The notes under the pieces were generated by a model. It was not told the origin of the DNA. It saw only the letters and a program-made list of their open reading frames with translations, and made no database searches. This document shows positions 7,513-16,995 of a stretch of 64,000 nt of DNA, in pieces (the first letter of the stretch is position 1; the number at the start of each line of letters is the position of its first letter). Origin of the DNA: Simiduia aestuariiviva (GTDB lineage: Bacteria; Pseudomonadota; Gammaproteobacteria; Pseudomonadales; Cellvibrionaceae); assembly GCF_014192475.1 (NCBI RefSeq), contig NZ_JACHXZ010000003.1, positions 496,001 through 560,000 on the forward strand. The letters run 5' to 3'. The translations under genes and the position numbers were made by a program.

Positions 7513-8886
7513 TTACTGCATTGCAACGAGCACTGCGGTGATAGCAGCCGCGCCCATCAAGTTAATGACAAAACCTTCCCGCGCCATGCGTGCGACGGTA
7601 AATTCACCGGTACCAAAAACGATGGCATTAGGTGCCGTGGCAACCGGCAACATGAATGCACAACTGGCTGAGAGTGCCGCGGGCAACATCAACAACAAAG
7701 GATCAATGTTGGCGCCGATGGCGGCAGCGGCCAGTATGGGCATTAACAGGGTGGCGGTGGCGGTATTGCTCGTGATTTCCGTTAAAAATGTGACGGTTAA
7801 CGCCACGCACAGCACCAACAACCACACGGGAATATGCGCAAGTGCACCGAGTTTTGCGCCAATGGCCGCAGACAATCCCGTGGCGGTAAACGCAGAAGCC
7901 AGCGCGATACCCCCGGCAAATAGAATCAATACTCCCCAATGAATTTTGCTGGCGTGCTCCCAGTCGAGCAGTCGGCCGCCTTCACCGTCGGGCAACATAG
8001 CCAGCGCGATCACCGCGGTAAAGGCCACCGCAGCGTAGTTGGCAGTGGGCAAATCCAGCCACGCCTTCCAGCCGCCGCTAGGTTCAGTCAGCGTCATCCA
8101 TGCCAAGGCCGTTAGTCCAAACACCCACAGCACGCGCTTCTCTGAGGTGCGCCACTGGGTGGGTTGCGGCAGTGTTAATTCTGCACCAGCGGATAAATTG
8201 CGCGTTAACCACCACGCGGCCAACGGCAACAGCACCACGACCACAGGCAAGGCTTTCATCATCCAACCCAAAAATGAAATGGTTTCGCCCGTCGAATCTG
8301 CGTAAACCTGCAGAAAAATGACATTGGGCGGCGTTCCGATAGGCGTGCCCAAACCGCCAATACTGCCGGCATAGGCGATGCCCAATAGCAATGGAATTGA
8401 AAACTGCTTGTCGTGTGCCCGCTCGATCACCGCCAGCGCAACGGGCAACAACATAAGCACTGTCGCCGTATTGGAAATCCACATGGACAGAAATGCGCTG
8501 GCCAACATAAACCCAAACACCAAGCGCCGATAGCTGCTACCACCGCACAAGCGGACCATGGCCATGGCCAGGCGTTGGTGCGCACCGCTTTTTTCCATCG
8601 CCTTCGACAGCATTGCGCCACCGGCCAGTAATAGAATCAACGGCGAACCATAGGCCTGCGCGACCTGCTCGCCATTTAAAATACCGAGCAGTGGAAAAAT
8701 GCCGAGCGGAATGAGTGACGTAATCGGAATGGGGATGGGCTCAAAAATCCACCACAGGCCACACACCAGGGTCAAACCCGCGGTTAAACAGGCCGGCGTT
8801 TGCCAACCATAGGCCCCCATGACATACGCAAGTAGCGCACCCAACACCGGCGCCAACCAGAGCAGGTGCATTTTGAAATGATTCAT
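7513..8886 (-). CDS. SLC13/DASS-family sodium:anion (dicarboxylate) symporter
   Basis: A 457-residue transporter with about 11-12 membrane segments. Two family hallmark loops are present: GSIGGLGTPIGTPPNVIFL near the middle and TEITSNTATATLLMPIL followed by MLPVATAPNAIVFG near the C-terminus. Both carry the SNT/TPPN-type sodium and carboxylate binding motifs of the CitT/VcINDY group. Substrates in this family are C4-C6 di- and tricarboxylates or sulfate; which applies cannot be read from the sequence. It is followed after 28 bases by the secreted hydrolase gene on the same strand, and the two could be co-transcribed. Confidence 0.9.
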   Translation of the reverse strand: MNHFKMHLLWLAPVLGALLAYVMGAYGWQTPACLTAGLTLVCGLWWIFEPIPIPITSLIPLGIFPLLGILNGEQVAQAYGSPLILLLAGGAMLSKAMEKSGAHQRLAMAMVRLCGGSSYRRLVFGFMLASAFLSMWISNTATVLMLLPVALAVIERAHDKQFSIPLLLGIAYAGSIGGLGTPIGTPPNVIFLQVYADSTGETISFLGWMMKALPVVVVLLPLAAWWLTRNLSAGAELTLPQPTQWRTSEKRVLWVFGLTALAWMTLTEPSGGWKAWLDLPTANYAAVAFTAVIALAMLPDGEGGRLLDWEHASKIHWGVLILFAGGIALASAFTATGLSAAIGAKLGALAHIPVWLLVLCVALTVTFLTEITSNTATATLLMPILAAAAIGANIDPLLLMLPAALSASCAFMLPVATAPNAIVFGTGEFTVARMAREGFVINLMGAAAITAVLVAMQ

Positions 8887-8975
8887 TATTGTTATGCTCT
8901 TTGGTATCCACCTATTGCCTCAATGGCCACAAACCATAGCTGAAACTACGGTCGTGCGATTGAGCAGTTTTTCAC

Positions 8976-10046
8976 TCAGTGGGGCGCAATGTCCTTAAGG
9001 GCAGCTATTAACGCCTCCATATCCGACTGAGCACCAATGCTTATTCGCAAGTAGTCCCCAATGCGGGGCTTATCGAAATAGCGCACGATAATCGAACGCT
9101 CGCGCAAGGCATCAAAGACCGCCTTGGCCGACTGGCCCTGTGGTTTTGCGAACACAAAATTGGCCTGCGAGGGCAACAAGTCAAAACCCAATGCCTTTAA
9201 CTCAGCCACTGTGTAAGCGCGCGTGGCGATTACCTGCGTGCAGGCGTTCTGAAAGTAGTCGTCGTCGTTAAACGCAGCGACCGCGGCAACTTCAGCTAAA
9301 TGATCCACTGGGTAGGAGTTAAAACTGTTTTTAACGCGCCCCAGTGCCTCGATCAATCCCGCCGAGCCCAACGCATACCCCAAGCGCAGCCCGGCCAACG
9401 AGCGAGATTTCGATGTGGTTTGCACCACCAATAAATTGTCGAATTCATTGATTAAACTCACGGCGGATTCAGCACCAAAATCCACATAGGCCTCGTCGAT
9501 GAGCACCACGCTGTCGCGGTTGGCGATTAACAAGCGACGAATATCGGCCAAGGGAATTGCCATACCGGTGGGCGCATTGGGATTCGGGAAGATGATGCCG
9601 CCATTGGGCTGCAAATAATCATCCACCACCAAACTAAAATCTTCACGCAGCGGCACTTTTTGAAAACGGATATCGTAGAGGTTGCAGTATACGGGGTAAA
9701 AACTGTAGCTAACATCGGGGAACAGTAGCGGCTGGGCCTGTTGAAAAAATGCATAAAACGCGTGCGCCAACACTTCATCCGAACCGTTGCCCACAAATAC
9801 TTGATCGGGCGTCAGGCAATAATAATCGGCCAAGGTATTAACGAGCTTTTGCGAATTGGGGTCGGGATACAGGCGCAAACGATCCACTTCGGCGGCGGTT
9901 AAGGCGCGATGTACCGCTGGCGACGGCGGAAACGCATTTTCATTGGTATTGAGTTTGATCAGCTTCTGGGCCTTGGGCTGTTCGCCGGGCACATAGGGCT
10001 CAAGCCGGTTGACGGCCTCGCTCCACAATCTGCGGGTGTCGGTCAT
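8976..10046 (-). CDS. hisC: Histidinol-phosphate aminotransferase
   Basis: A 356-residue fold-type I PLP enzyme. It shows LNTNENAFPPSPAV at the N-terminus, NGSDEVLA for cofactor phosphate, FPNPNAPTGMAIP, DEAYVDFG and the lysine motif TTSKSRSLAGLRLGYALG, all typical of HisC. It converts imidazole-acetol phosphate and glutamate to histidinol phosphate. It is isolated from other his genes and divergent from the TPR gene. HisC paralogues of this kind can also act on aromatic amino acids, so a role in phenylalanine/tyrosine metabolism cannot be excluded. Confidence 0.9.
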   Translation of the reverse strand: MTDTRRLWSEAVNRLEPYVPGEQPKAQKLIKLNTNENAFPPSPAVHRALTAAEVDRLRLYPDPNSQKLVNTLADYYCLTPDQVFVGNGSDEVLAHAFYAFFQQAQPLLFPDVSYSFYPVYCNLYDIRFQKVPLREDFSLVVDDYLQPNGGIIFPNPNAPTGMAIPLADIRRLLIANRDSVVLIDEAYVDFGAESAVSLINEFDNLLVVQTTSKSRSLAGLRLGYALGSAGLIEALGRVKNSFNSYPVDHLAEVAAVAAFNDDDYFQNACTQVIATRAYTVAELKALGFDLLPSQANFVFAKPQGQSAKAVFDALRERSIIVRYFDKPRIGDYLRISIGAQSDMEALIAALKDIAPH

Positions 10047-10184
10047 GGCGTGTCATCTATCTTAGAGGTGTGAGAAAGGCACCGAGTATATCCCATGCCG
10101 CTACCAAAGTTGATGGTGCGCGCAGTGCTCGTGCCCACTCGCTATACTGGCCGCTTCACATCGCCATGCCGCAAGGGGCCCGCC

Positions 10185-10931
10185 ATGCCATTTTTTGTTC
10201 TCGCCATCGCTGTTCAGGTAGCGCTGGTCATTCACGTTATCAAAACCGGACGCGATCGATTGTGGATATGGGTATTGCTCATGGCTCCGCTCATTGGCGG
10301 ACTGGCCTACCTGTTGCTCGAGCTAATGCCCGAGTGGCGCCGCAGCGCACAGGCCCAAACGCTGCGCAAAAAGATGGTGGACATCACCGACCCGCACCGC
10401 AACCTAAAACAGGCACAAGGCCAATTGCGCCGCAATGAGACCACCAAAAACCTCATCACCATGGCGGAGGAGTGTATGAACAAGGGCTTGTTTGAGGAGG
10501 CGATTGGGTTTTATACGCGCGCACTCAAGGGCCAATACGCAAGCGACCCACTGCTACTCGAAGGCTTGGCGCGCGCGCAATTTGGTGGGCAGGATTACCC
10601 AGCCTGCCGTCAGACGCTGGAGGATTTGATTGCAGCTAACCCAGACTATCAGTCCAAAATCGGCCACGTGCTCTATGCGCGCAGTCTGTTCGAATTGGGG
10701 GAACGCGAGGCGGCGCTCAAAGAATTTACCGCCCTCAGTGACTACCACGCCACAGCACTGGTGAAATACCACCTAGGAGAGCTATTGAGCCAATCCAACC
10801 GCCCCACCGATGCGCTCAATCAATGGCGCAGCGTGCTAGAGCAGGAGAACGCTTGGGACCCCACAGGTGACAGTGACCAACCTTGGCTTGATAAAGCCGC
10901 CGCGCGCATTAAAGCCTGTCAAACCCACTGA
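10185..10931 (+). CDS. Membrane-anchored tetratricopeptide repeat protein
   Basis: I place the start at ATG 10185 (AAGGGG ribosome site), not at the upstream ATG 10095 which lies in the promoter region. The 248-residue protein has two N-terminal membrane helices with an FFVLAIAVQVALVIHVIKTGR...WIWVLLMAPLIGGLAYLLLELMPEW arrangement resembling the phospholipase D N-terminal membrane domain (PLDc_N). A cytoplasmic tail of TPR-like helices (about residues 85-240) follows, for example AEECMNKGLFEEAIGFYTRAL and ARSLFELGEREAALKEFTAL. Such proteins usually scaffold complexes; no partner is evident. Confidence 0.8.
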   Translation: MPFFVLAIAVQVALVIHVIKTGRDRLWIWVLLMAPLIGGLAYLLLELMPEWRRSAQAQTLRKKMVDITDPHRNLKQAQGQLRRNETTKNLITMAEECMNKGLFEEAIGFYTRALKGQYASDPLLLEGLARAQFGGQDYPACRQTLEDLIAANPDYQSKIGHVLYARSLFELGEREAALKEFTALSDYHATALVKYHLGELLSQSNRPTDALNQWRSVLEQENAWDPTGDSDQPWLDKAAARIKACQTH

Positions 10932-10964
10932 TTAAAATGCTGCGCCCCACTCCAACAAAAAATA

Positions 10965-11029
10965 TGTAAAGCGTCCTTGACACAAATAACTAGGTCACCT
11001 ACAGTTAGCCATGTAAAGCACGCTTTACA
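10965..11029 (+). promoter_or_regulatory. Promoter flanked by two operator copies for the membrane protein/XRE pair
   Basis: A sigma-70 promoter is visible: TTGACA (10977-10982), 17-base spacer, TACAGT (11000-11005). A perfect dyad TGTAAAGC-AC-GCTTTACA (11012-11029) covers the expected transcription start. An imperfect copy TGTAAAGC-GT-CCTTGACA (10965-10982) overlaps the -35 box. Two sites bracketing the promoter suggest repression, most simply by the XRE protein encoded downstream in the same transcript. Confidence 0.75.
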
Positions 11030-11052
11030 CATCTAAAACAAGGAGACAAGTT

Positions 11053-11430
11053 ATGTTGTGCAGCCCTCAATACAAGCGCGAATTTGGCATGGCCATGATG
11101 GCCTACGTAGTGACGATATTTGCGAGCACCTATTATTTAAAAATTAATCCAGAATCCCCAGTCGCTGCGTTGGTGGCGATACTGCCCGTAATTCCAGCCA
11201 TTTTCGCCGCAGTCACCATTTTGCGGGAATTTAACCGCCTAGATGAACTGCAATTGCGCATCCAGCTCAACAGCTTAGGCATTAGCTTTTTGGTGACGGC
11301 CATTGGCACATTTAGCTACGGCTTCCTAGAAAACATTGGCTATCCACACCTGCCACTCATTTGGATTCTGCCCTTTATGGTGGGCCTATGGGGGCTAGCC
11401 ACGCCATTCGTTGCACGGAGCTACCGATGA
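11053..11430 (+). CDS. Four-helix membrane protein paired with XRE regulator
   Basis: A 125-residue integral membrane protein with four predicted helices (about residues 12-29, 38-56, 72-92 and 99-120) and a charged cytoplasmic segment LREFNRLDELQLRIQ between helices 2 and 3. AAGGAG precedes the ATG by 8 bases. Its stop overlaps the start of the XRE gene (ATGA), so the two proteins are made together. Similar two-gene units (multi-helix membrane protein plus YozG-like small regulator) are common, but the physiological role is not established. It is not a recognised toxin. Confidence 0.75.
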   Translation: MLCSPQYKREFGMAMMAYVVTIFASTYYLKINPESPVAALVAILPVIPAIFAAVTILREFNRLDELQLRIQLNSLGISFLVTAIGTFSYGFLENIGYPHLPLIWILPFMVGLWGLATPFVARSYR

Positions 11431-11615
11431 ACAACTTGCTCAAAGAATTGCGCGCCCAAGGCGGCATTTCACAGGCGCAGTTGGCGGAGGCATTAGCGGT
11501 TTCACGGCAGACCGTCAATGCCATCGAGACCGGTAAGTACGATCCCAGTCTACCGCTGGCCTTTAAAATCGGAAGCTTTTTTGGCAAACCCATTGAAGAC
11601 ATTTTTAAGCCCTAA
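11427..11615 (+). CDS. Small XRE-family transcriptional regulator
   Basis: A 62-residue protein that is almost entirely a helix-turn-helix domain: LRAQGGISQAQLAEALAVSRQTVNAIETGKYDPSLPLAFKIG, with a short PIEDIF end typical of the YozG/YdaS-like minimal XRE group. I use the ATG at 11427, which overlaps the stop of the membrane-protein gene, rather than an upstream start inside that gene. It probably binds the TGTAAAGC dyads of its own promoter (inference from context). Its stop codon lies within the terminator stem. Confidence 0.9.
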   Translation: MNNLLKELRAQGGISQAQLAEALAVSRQTVNAIETGKYDPSLPLAFKIGSFFGKPIEDIFKP

Positions 11616-11652
11616 CAAAAATCCCGGCCAAGGCCGGGATTTTTGTTAGGGC
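11609..11652. terminator. Bidirectional rho-independent terminator
   Basis: A perfect 21-bp inverted repeat with a 2-base loop; its core is ATCCCGGCC-AA-GGCCGGGAT with A-rich and T-rich flanks on both sides. It ends the XRE transcript and also the kynureninase-like gene arriving from the right. Confidence 0.93.
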
Positions 11653-11662
11653 CACAACTTAC

Positions 11663-12856
11663 TCACAATTGTTGATAGGCCTCGCCCAACGCCTGCATCG
11701 CTGTGCGCAATTGATGATCCGCAAGATAGGGCGCAGGTCCAAAACGCAGTGCATCGCCGCGCGCGTCCGTGTAGACCTTACGCTGCCGTAACAGCTCACA
11801 CAAACGCATGGCGTGTGGCGTTTGCACTACCAAAAAGCCAGCGCGTTCAGACAGCGCCAACGCATGGTCCAAACTGATTTCGGCATCGGGCAAATTTAAC
11901 GCCTCAAACGCGGTGGCCAATACCGCCAGCTGGTGCTGGCTGATACTGCGCAACAATTCAGGCGTTAATCCCTGCGCCTCAAAAAAATCAAACACGCGCG
12001 CGGCGCGATAATGACTTGTGGGGTCATAGGTTGAGCCGGCAAAACGCGCGGCCCCCGCCCCATAGTGCACCTGATCATCCGGCTGCTCAGACAACAGCTC
12101 GAATTCGGCGTACCAACCGGTGTTAACGGGCCGCAATTCGCATTGGGGCGGCACGCGCATAAAGCAATTGCCCTCACCCAGCTGGCAGTATTTGTAACCG
12201 CCGCCAACGATAAAGGCGCTGTCTAAGCCCAAATTATGCACGTTGACAGGCAGCACATTGAGCGAGTGATACATGTCCACCAACAGCAGTGCACCCATGT
12301 ACTCGCACTGCTGCGCCACCGCGTGAAAGTCGTCGACTATTCGACTGGAATTAAAGAAAACCTGCGACACCATTACCGCAGCGGTATTTTTGTTGACCAC
12401 CTTGGCCAAGCGCTCGCTAAAGGTATTGGCCGGGTACTGCGCCACCACCAAAATCTCTACGCCCTCCTCGCGCAAGCGCGTCAACTGACGGCGCAGCGTA
12501 TGAAATTCGCCATCACTGGTAACAATGCGTGGACGCGCCTGCAGATCCAATGCGGATAAAAAACGCAGCACCAATTCGTGGGTATTTTGTGCCAATGCGA
12601 TTTCCGCGTCGGGCTCGTTGAGCAGCCGACGAAATCCCGCGCGCACTCGCTCGGCCATGAGCGCGGCTTTTTCCCATTTCTGATCGACCTGTTCGGCGGC
12701 ATCTAACCAGGCCTGCTGTTGCGCCGCCAAGCTGCAATCTGGCCAGGCTTGATGGGAGTGGCCGGTGAGCAACAATCGCTCGGCCACGCGAAAGTGCGCA
12801 TAGTGTTGCGCCAAGGGATTTACTGCGCCTTTTAGATCGGCAAGGGTCAAGGTCAT
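11663..12856 (-). CDS. Kynureninase-like PLP-dependent enzyme (class V fold)
   Basis: A 397-residue fold-type I enzyme of the aminotransferase class V/kynureninase group. It shows LLTGHSHQAWPDCS near the N-terminus, a central VSQVFFNSSRIVDDF segment, LLVDMYHSLNVLPV for the PLP aspartate and a lysine in VGGGYKYCQLGEGNCFMRVP where the Schiff base is expected. True kynureninases cleave kynurenine to anthranilate and alanine and carry a similar G.HKW..GG motif; the GYKYCQLGEGN variant here makes the exact substrate uncertain. No other tryptophan-degradation gene (kynA, kynB) is next to it. Confidence 0.7.
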   Translation of the reverse strand: MTLTLADLKGAVNPLAQHYAHFRVAERLLLTGHSHQAWPDCSLAAQQQAWLDAAEQVDQKWEKAALMAERVRAGFRRLLNEPDAEIALAQNTHELVLRFLSALDLQARPRIVTSDGEFHTLRRQLTRLREEGVEILVVAQYPANTFSERLAKVVNKNTAAVMVSQVFFNSSRIVDDFHAVAQQCEYMGALLLVDMYHSLNVLPVNVHNLGLDSAFIVGGGYKYCQLGEGNCFMRVPPQCELRPVNTGWYAEFELLSEQPDDQVHYGAGAARFAGSTYDPTSHYRAARVFDFFEAQGLTPELLRSISQHQLAVLATAFEALNLPDAEISLDHALALSERAGFLVVQTPHAMRLCELLRQRKVYTDARGDALRFGPAPYLADHQLRTAMQALGEAYQQL

Positions 12857-12970
12857 AGCGTTAAGCTCACAGGCGAAAATAAAAAGTTCGAAGAATCACA
12901 CAACGTCGTCACAGGATCGCCCGCAGATCTCGTTGCATGCCGATAGCCTATTGATGGCCAACAGCATAAA

Positions 12971-13654
12971 TTACTGCGCTGGTTCAGGGTCAAAAAAACT
13001 GCTGATATTAGCCAGCGGCTGCTTCGTGATATTGGGCACAGTCACTCCCGCCGCGGGATAGCCCACCACCAATAAGATGTACGGCCGCTCATCAGAGGGG
13101 CGCTTTAAAATGGTGTTCAAAAACCTCATGGGGCTGGGCGTGTGAGTTAAGGTGGCCAAACCGGCGAGGTGCAATGCGCTAATCAACAGGCCCGTGGCAA
13201 TACCCACCGATTCACTGGTGTAATAATTTTTGTGTTTGCCGCCATCGTCACCGGCATTAAATTTTTGTAAAAAAATGCCAATCAACACTGGCGCGGTTTC
13301 TAAAAACGGCTTTTGATCGTCAGTGCCTAGGGGCGCCAAATCTTGCAGCCATTCTTGCGGTGCGCGGCGCTGGTAGAACTCGCGCTCTTCGGCCTCGGCG
13401 GCTATACGAATGTCGCGCTTAATGGCGGGGTCGGTCACCACGGCGAAGTGCCAAGGTTGTTTGTTGGCGCCGCTCGGGGCCGTGCCGGCCGCAAGTAGCG
13501 CCTGCTCTATCACTTCTCTTGGCACCGGATCTGGTGCGAAGTCGCGCACGCTGCGCCGCAGACGCATCCTCTGGTAGAATGCGCGGGCCTCTTGGCACAT
13601 CTGGTCTTCGGGCAACCGCTCAAACTGCAGTGGAACAAACGCATCTGCATTCAT
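12971..13654 (-). CDS. Nitroreductase-family flavoenzyme
   Basis: A 227-residue FMN-dependent nitroreductase/BluB-like fold. It has [40 protein letters not shown] at the N-terminus (FMN-binding RRS and SGAN.QPW), a central [28 protein letters not shown] and a C-terminal [11 protein letters not shown]. It resembles the iodotyrosine deiodinase/nitroreductase subgroup with a lid segment [15 protein letters not shown]. The ATG at 13654 has AGGAG 6 bases upstream. It is divergent from a MarR regulator, which may control it. Confidence 0.85.
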   Translation of the reverse strand: MNADAFVPLQFERLPEDQMCQEARAFYQRMRLRRSVRDFAPDPVPREVIEQALLAAGTAPSGANKQPWHFAVVTDPAIKRDIRIAAEAEEREFYQRRAPQEWLQDLAPLGTDDQKPFLETAPVLIGIFLQKFNAGDDGGKHKNYYTSESVGIATGLLISALHLAGLATLTHTPSPMRFLNTILKRPSDERPYILLVVGYPAAGVTVPNITKQPLANISSFFDPEPAQ

Positions 13655-13802
13655 GCTGAACTCCTGTGCATCAATCGGCACGGTGGCTGATTGGTGGTGT
13701 CATTAATATTGTTATAGTTCCACACCGCGTTAACCGGTACAGATTGAATACGGTCACGGGCTCAATCGCGTTGCCGCAGCGCGGTCTACCCGTGCCCCAA
13801 TC

Positions 13803-13844
13803 TCGTCATGACGATGATTGCATGACAAGGTTACATATGAAACC
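13803..13844. promoter_or_regulatory. Candidate MarR operators in the nitroreductase/MarR divergent region
   Basis: The 12-bp palindrome TCGTCATGACGA (13803-13814) and the near-palindrome GGTTACATATGAAACC (13829-13844, one mismatched pair) lie between the divergent genes. MarR proteins typically bind 16-20-bp dyads here; the assignment is inference. Confidence 0.4.
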
Positions 13845-13888
13845 ATTGTGCCCCCCGATTGGCAACCACAACACGGCTGCACGGTAAT

Positions 13889-14395
13889 ATGACCACAGAG
13901 AAGAACGACGCAACTCAGTTGCAGTTGGCAGATTTTCTGCCCTACAAACTTTCCATTCTCGCCAATCGCATTTCCTATGCCATTGCCGAGGCCTATTCCA
14001 GCCGGTTTCATCTGACCATACCGGCGTGGCGAGTCATGGCTGTGTTGGGCCTTGAGGATAATCTCACCGCAGCGGATTTGGTCAGCCGCACGGCCATGGA
14101 TAAAGTGGCCATCAGCCGCGCGGTAGCCAGCCTGCTCGAGATGGAATGTATTCATCGCGAGCTAGACCCCGACGACCGGCGACGGTCGCTTTTGACCCTT
14201 ACACCCAAAGGGCGCGACATCTACCAGCGCATTATTCCGCTGGCGCGATGCTACGAACAGGATTTGCTCAACCAACTGAGCGAAGACGACCAGCGCGCCC
14301 TGAAACAGATCACCAATAAATTGATGAAACGCGTACAACAGTGGGAAAAACACAACGTAAATCCCGCCAGTCTTCAGGAGACCCAAGATGTTTGA
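13889..14395 (+). CDS. MarR-family transcriptional regulator
   Basis: About 168 residues from the ATG at 13889. The winged helix-turn-helix core is clear: IPAWRVMAVLGLEDNLTAADLVSRTAMDKVAISRAVASLLEMECIHRELDPDDRRRSLLTLTPKGRDIYQRI, including the DDRR wing typical of MarR. It overlaps the following aminotransferase start by 8 bases, so the two are translationally coupled. The regulator may sense an aromatic metabolite, given that its operon continues into aromatic amino acid genes (inference). Confidence 0.9.
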   Translation: MTTEKNDATQLQLADFLPYKLSILANRISYAIAEAYSSRFHLTIPAWRVMAVLGLEDNLTAADLVSRTAMDKVAISRAVASLLEMECIHRELDPDDRRRSLLTLTPKGRDIYQRIIPLARCYEQDLLNQLSEDDQRALKQITNKLMKRVQQWEKHNVNPASLQETQDV

Positions 14396-15584
14396 AGGTT
14401 TGACCGCGCTCCCCGCCGACCCAATTCTAGGCCTGTCTGCCGCCTACCAGGCAGACACCAACCCCAAAAAGATTGATCTGGGCGTCGGCGTTTACAAAGA
14501 CGAACAGGGCAATACGCCCGTGTTAAAGGCCGTTAAGCAGGCCGAGGTGGAATACCACAATCGCGAGACCTCCAAGGTCTACATTGGCCCACCGGGTTCC
14601 GCCGCCGCTAACGAATTGCTACAAGCGCTTATCTTTGGCGCCGATCACGCCGCCGTCAGCGCCGGGCGCGTGCGCACTATTCAAACACCCGGTGGCTGCG
14701 GCTCCCTGCGCAATGCCGCCGAGCTCATCAAAAAGGCAAACCCAAGCGCCACTGTGTGGGTGTCTGACCCCACCTGGGCCAATCACATTCCCTTACTGGG
14801 CAATGCAGGGCTGGCCATCAAGACCTACCCCTATTACGACCACGCCACCAAACGCGTGAACTTCAGCGCCATGATGGACACCCTAAAGGACGTTACCAAG
14901 GGCGATTTGGTTTTGCTACACGGCTGCTGCCACAACCCCTGCGGCGCAGATCTGAGTCAAGACCAGTGGCAGGCCATTGCCGAATTGGCCTTACAAAATG
15001 GCTTCACCCCCTTCATCGACATGGCATATCAAGGCTTTGGCGAGGGGCTGGACCAAGACGCCTACGGCATTCGCCTGCTGGCCGACACAGTGCCGGAGAT
15101 GATTGTCTCTAGCTCCTGCTCCAAAAATTTCGGCCTCTACCGCGAACGCGCCGGTGCGCTATCAATCATGTACGCAAGTTCTGCCGACGCCGATAAAGGC
15201 CAGAGCAATTTATTCAGCTTGGTGCGCGGCATGTATTCCATGCCACCCAACCACGGCAGCGCCATTGTAGAAACCATTTTAGGCAGCCCCAACCTAACCG
15301 CCACCTGGCACAAGGAGCTGGCAGAAATGCGCGAGCGCATCAAATCCTTGCGCGCACTGCTAAACCAAAAACTGCAGGAAAAAGGTGCCGAGGGCGACTT
15401 CAGTTTTATCGAGCGCCAATCGGGGATGTTTTCGTTCTTGGGCATCAATAAAGAACAAGTTCACAGCTTGGTGCACGACTACAGCATTTATTTGGTAGAC
15501 TCCAGCCGCATCAACATTGCCGGCATCAGCTTGGCCAATGTGGACTACCTGGCGGAATCCATCGTCGCGGTACTGAAGAAATAA
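14388..15584 (+). CDS. Aspartate/aromatic amino acid aminotransferase
   Basis: A 398-residue class I aminotransferase of the AspC/TyrB type. It shows [22 protein letters not shown] at the start, [15 protein letters not shown], the [14 protein letters not shown] substrate loop, [13 protein letters not shown] (PLP Asp/Tyr) and the lysine in [18 protein letters not shown]. The usual arginine contacts for dicarboxylates are present in [10 protein letters not shown]. It interconverts tyrosine, phenylalanine or aspartate with their 2-oxo acids. It sits between a MarR regulator and class II DAHP synthase and next to the pigment operon, so a role in aromatic precursor supply is plausible. Confidence 0.9.
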   Translation: MFEGLTALPADPILGLSAAYQADTNPKKIDLGVGVYKDEQGNTPVLKAVKQAEVEYHNRETSKVYIGPPGSAAANELLQALIFGADHAAVSAGRVRTIQTPGGCGSLRNAAELIKKANPSATVWVSDPTWANHIPLLGNAGLAIKTYPYYDHATKRVNFSAMMDTLKDVTKGDLVLLHGCCHNPCGADLSQDQWQAIAELALQNGFTPFIDMAYQGFGEGLDQDAYGIRLLADTVPEMIVSSSCSKNFGLYRERAGALSIMYASSADADKGQSNLFSLVRGMYSMPPNHGSAIVETILGSPNLTATWHKELAEMRERIKSLRALLNQKLQEKGAEGDFSFIERQSGMFSFLGINKEQVHSLVHDYSIYLVDSSRINIAGISLANVDYLAESIVAVLKK

Positions 15585-15592
15585 GGACACCA

Positions 15593-16933
15593 ATGAAACC
15601 CTGGAGCCCGGACAGCTGGCGATCAATGCCGATCCACCAGCAGCCCACCTACCCAGACGCGGCCGCCCTCGCGGCCGTGGAAGCCCAACTGGCCAAAATG
15701 CCGCCCTTGGTATTTGCCCAGGAAGCGCGCGACCTGCAAGATCAACTCGCACGCGCCTGCGAAGGCGAAGCGTTTTTGTTGCAGGGCGGTGACTGTGCCG
15801 AGAGCTTTGCGGATTTTTCCGCCGTTAGCATTCGCGACACCTTTAAGGTGCTATTGCAAATGGCGGTGGTGCTCACTTACTCCGGTCGCAAACCGGTCAT
15901 TAAAGTGGCGCGCATGGCGGGCCAATTCGCCAAGCCGCGCTCCGCTGATACAGAAACCATCGACGGCGTCACCCTGCCCGCTTACCGCGGCGACATCGTC
16001 AATCAGTTGGATTTTACCGAGCTGGCGCGCGTGCCCGATCCAACGCGCATGCTGCAGGCCTATCACCAATCCACCGCCACGCTCAATTTAGTGCGTGCTT
16101 TCGCCACCGGCGGTCTCGCCGATTTGCACAAGGTGAATCAGTGGAATCTCGATTTCGCCGAGGCCAATCCACTGCGCGAGCGCTATTTACAAGTGGCCGA
16201 ACGCATTCAAGATGCGCTGGCATTTATGGCCGTATGTGGCGTTAATTCCGACAACACTCCGCCGCTGCACGCCACCCATTTGTACACGTCACACGAAGCG
16301 TTGCTGCTCAACTACGAGCAGGCGCTGACCCGCAAAGACAGCCTGACCGGCAACTGGTACAACTGTTCGGCGCACATGCTGTGGATCGGCGAGCGCACCC
16401 GGCAGTTAGACGCTGCGCACGTGGAATTTTTCCGCGGTATCCACAACCCCATCGGCGTTAAAGTGGGGCCCGGCATGCAGGGCGACGAATTGATCGCGTT
16501 GATCGACGCGCTCAACCCCGACAATATTCCCGGCCGCTTAACACTGATTACGCGCATGGGCGCCAACAACCTCGCGGAAAAATTGCCCGCCTTGGCAAGG
16601 CGCATCAACACCGAGGGGCGGCGCGTAGTCTGGTCTTCGGATCCCATGCACGGCAACACCGTCAAAGCCACCAGCGGTTACAAAACCCGCTCCTTTGACG
16701 ACATCCTCACCGAGATCAATAGCTTCTTCGCGGTACTGCGCGCCGAGGGCCAAGAGCCCGGTGGAATTCATCTAGAAATGACCGGCCAGCATGTCACCGA
16801 GTGCACTGGCGGCGCCTACCAAATCAGCGATAGCGATTTGGCGAACTGCTACCGCACCCAATGCGACCCGCGTTTGAACGGCGATCAAGTGTTGGAAATG
16901 GCCTTTTGTATTGCCGAGCGGTTGCGCGTTTAA
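15593..16933 (+). CDS. Class II 3-deoxy-7-phosphoheptulonate (DAHP) synthase
   Basis: A 446-residue enzyme that condenses phosphoenolpyruvate with erythrose 4-phosphate, the entry step of the shikimate pathway. Class II (plant/AroA-II) signatures include the N-terminal WSPDSWR...[52 protein letters not shown] and the C-terminal [13 protein letters not shown]. It follows the aminotransferase by only 8 bases. In several bacteria class II enzymes accompany secondary aromatic pathways, and its place directly beside the aryl-polyene operon fits that, though a housekeeping role is equally possible. Confidence 0.93.
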   Translation: MKPWSPDSWRSMPIHQQPTYPDAAALAAVEAQLAKMPPLVFAQEARDLQDQLARACEGEAFLLQGGDCAESFADFSAVSIRDTFKVLLQMAVVLTYSGRKPVIKVARMAGQFAKPRSADTETIDGVTLPAYRGDIVNQLDFTELARVPDPTRMLQAYHQSTATLNLVRAFATGGLADLHKVNQWNLDFAEANPLRERYLQVAERIQDALAFMAVCGVNSDNTPPLHATHLYTSHEALLLNYEQALTRKDSLTGNWYNCSAHMLWIGERTRQLDAAHVEFFRGIHNPIGVKVGPGMQGDELIALIDALNPDNIPGRLTLITRMGANNLAEKLPALARRINTEGRRVVWSSDPMHGNTVKATSGYKTRSFDDILTEINSFFAVLRAEGQEPGGIHLEMTGQHVTECTGGAYQISDSDLANCYRTQCDPRLNGDQVLEMAFCIAERLRV

Positions 16934-16946
16934 CGGGTGTTACCCT

Positions 16947-16986
16947 CCCATAAAAAAAGCCGCACATGTGCGGCTTTTTTTATGGG
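16947..16986. terminator. Bidirectional terminator between DAHP synthase and aryl-polyene operon
   Basis: Inverted repeat with core GCCGCACATGTGCGGC flanked by seven A on the left and seven T on the right, arms extending to CCCATA/TATGGG. It serves both convergent transcripts. Confidence 0.95.
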
Positions 16987-16995
16987 TCTAGACGG

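Noticed and set aside
7382-7942. 186-codon plus-strand frame opposite the hydrolase and SLC13 genes
   Set aside because: It spans the junction of two well-supported minus-strand genes and is alanine/methionine biased, as antisense frames often are.
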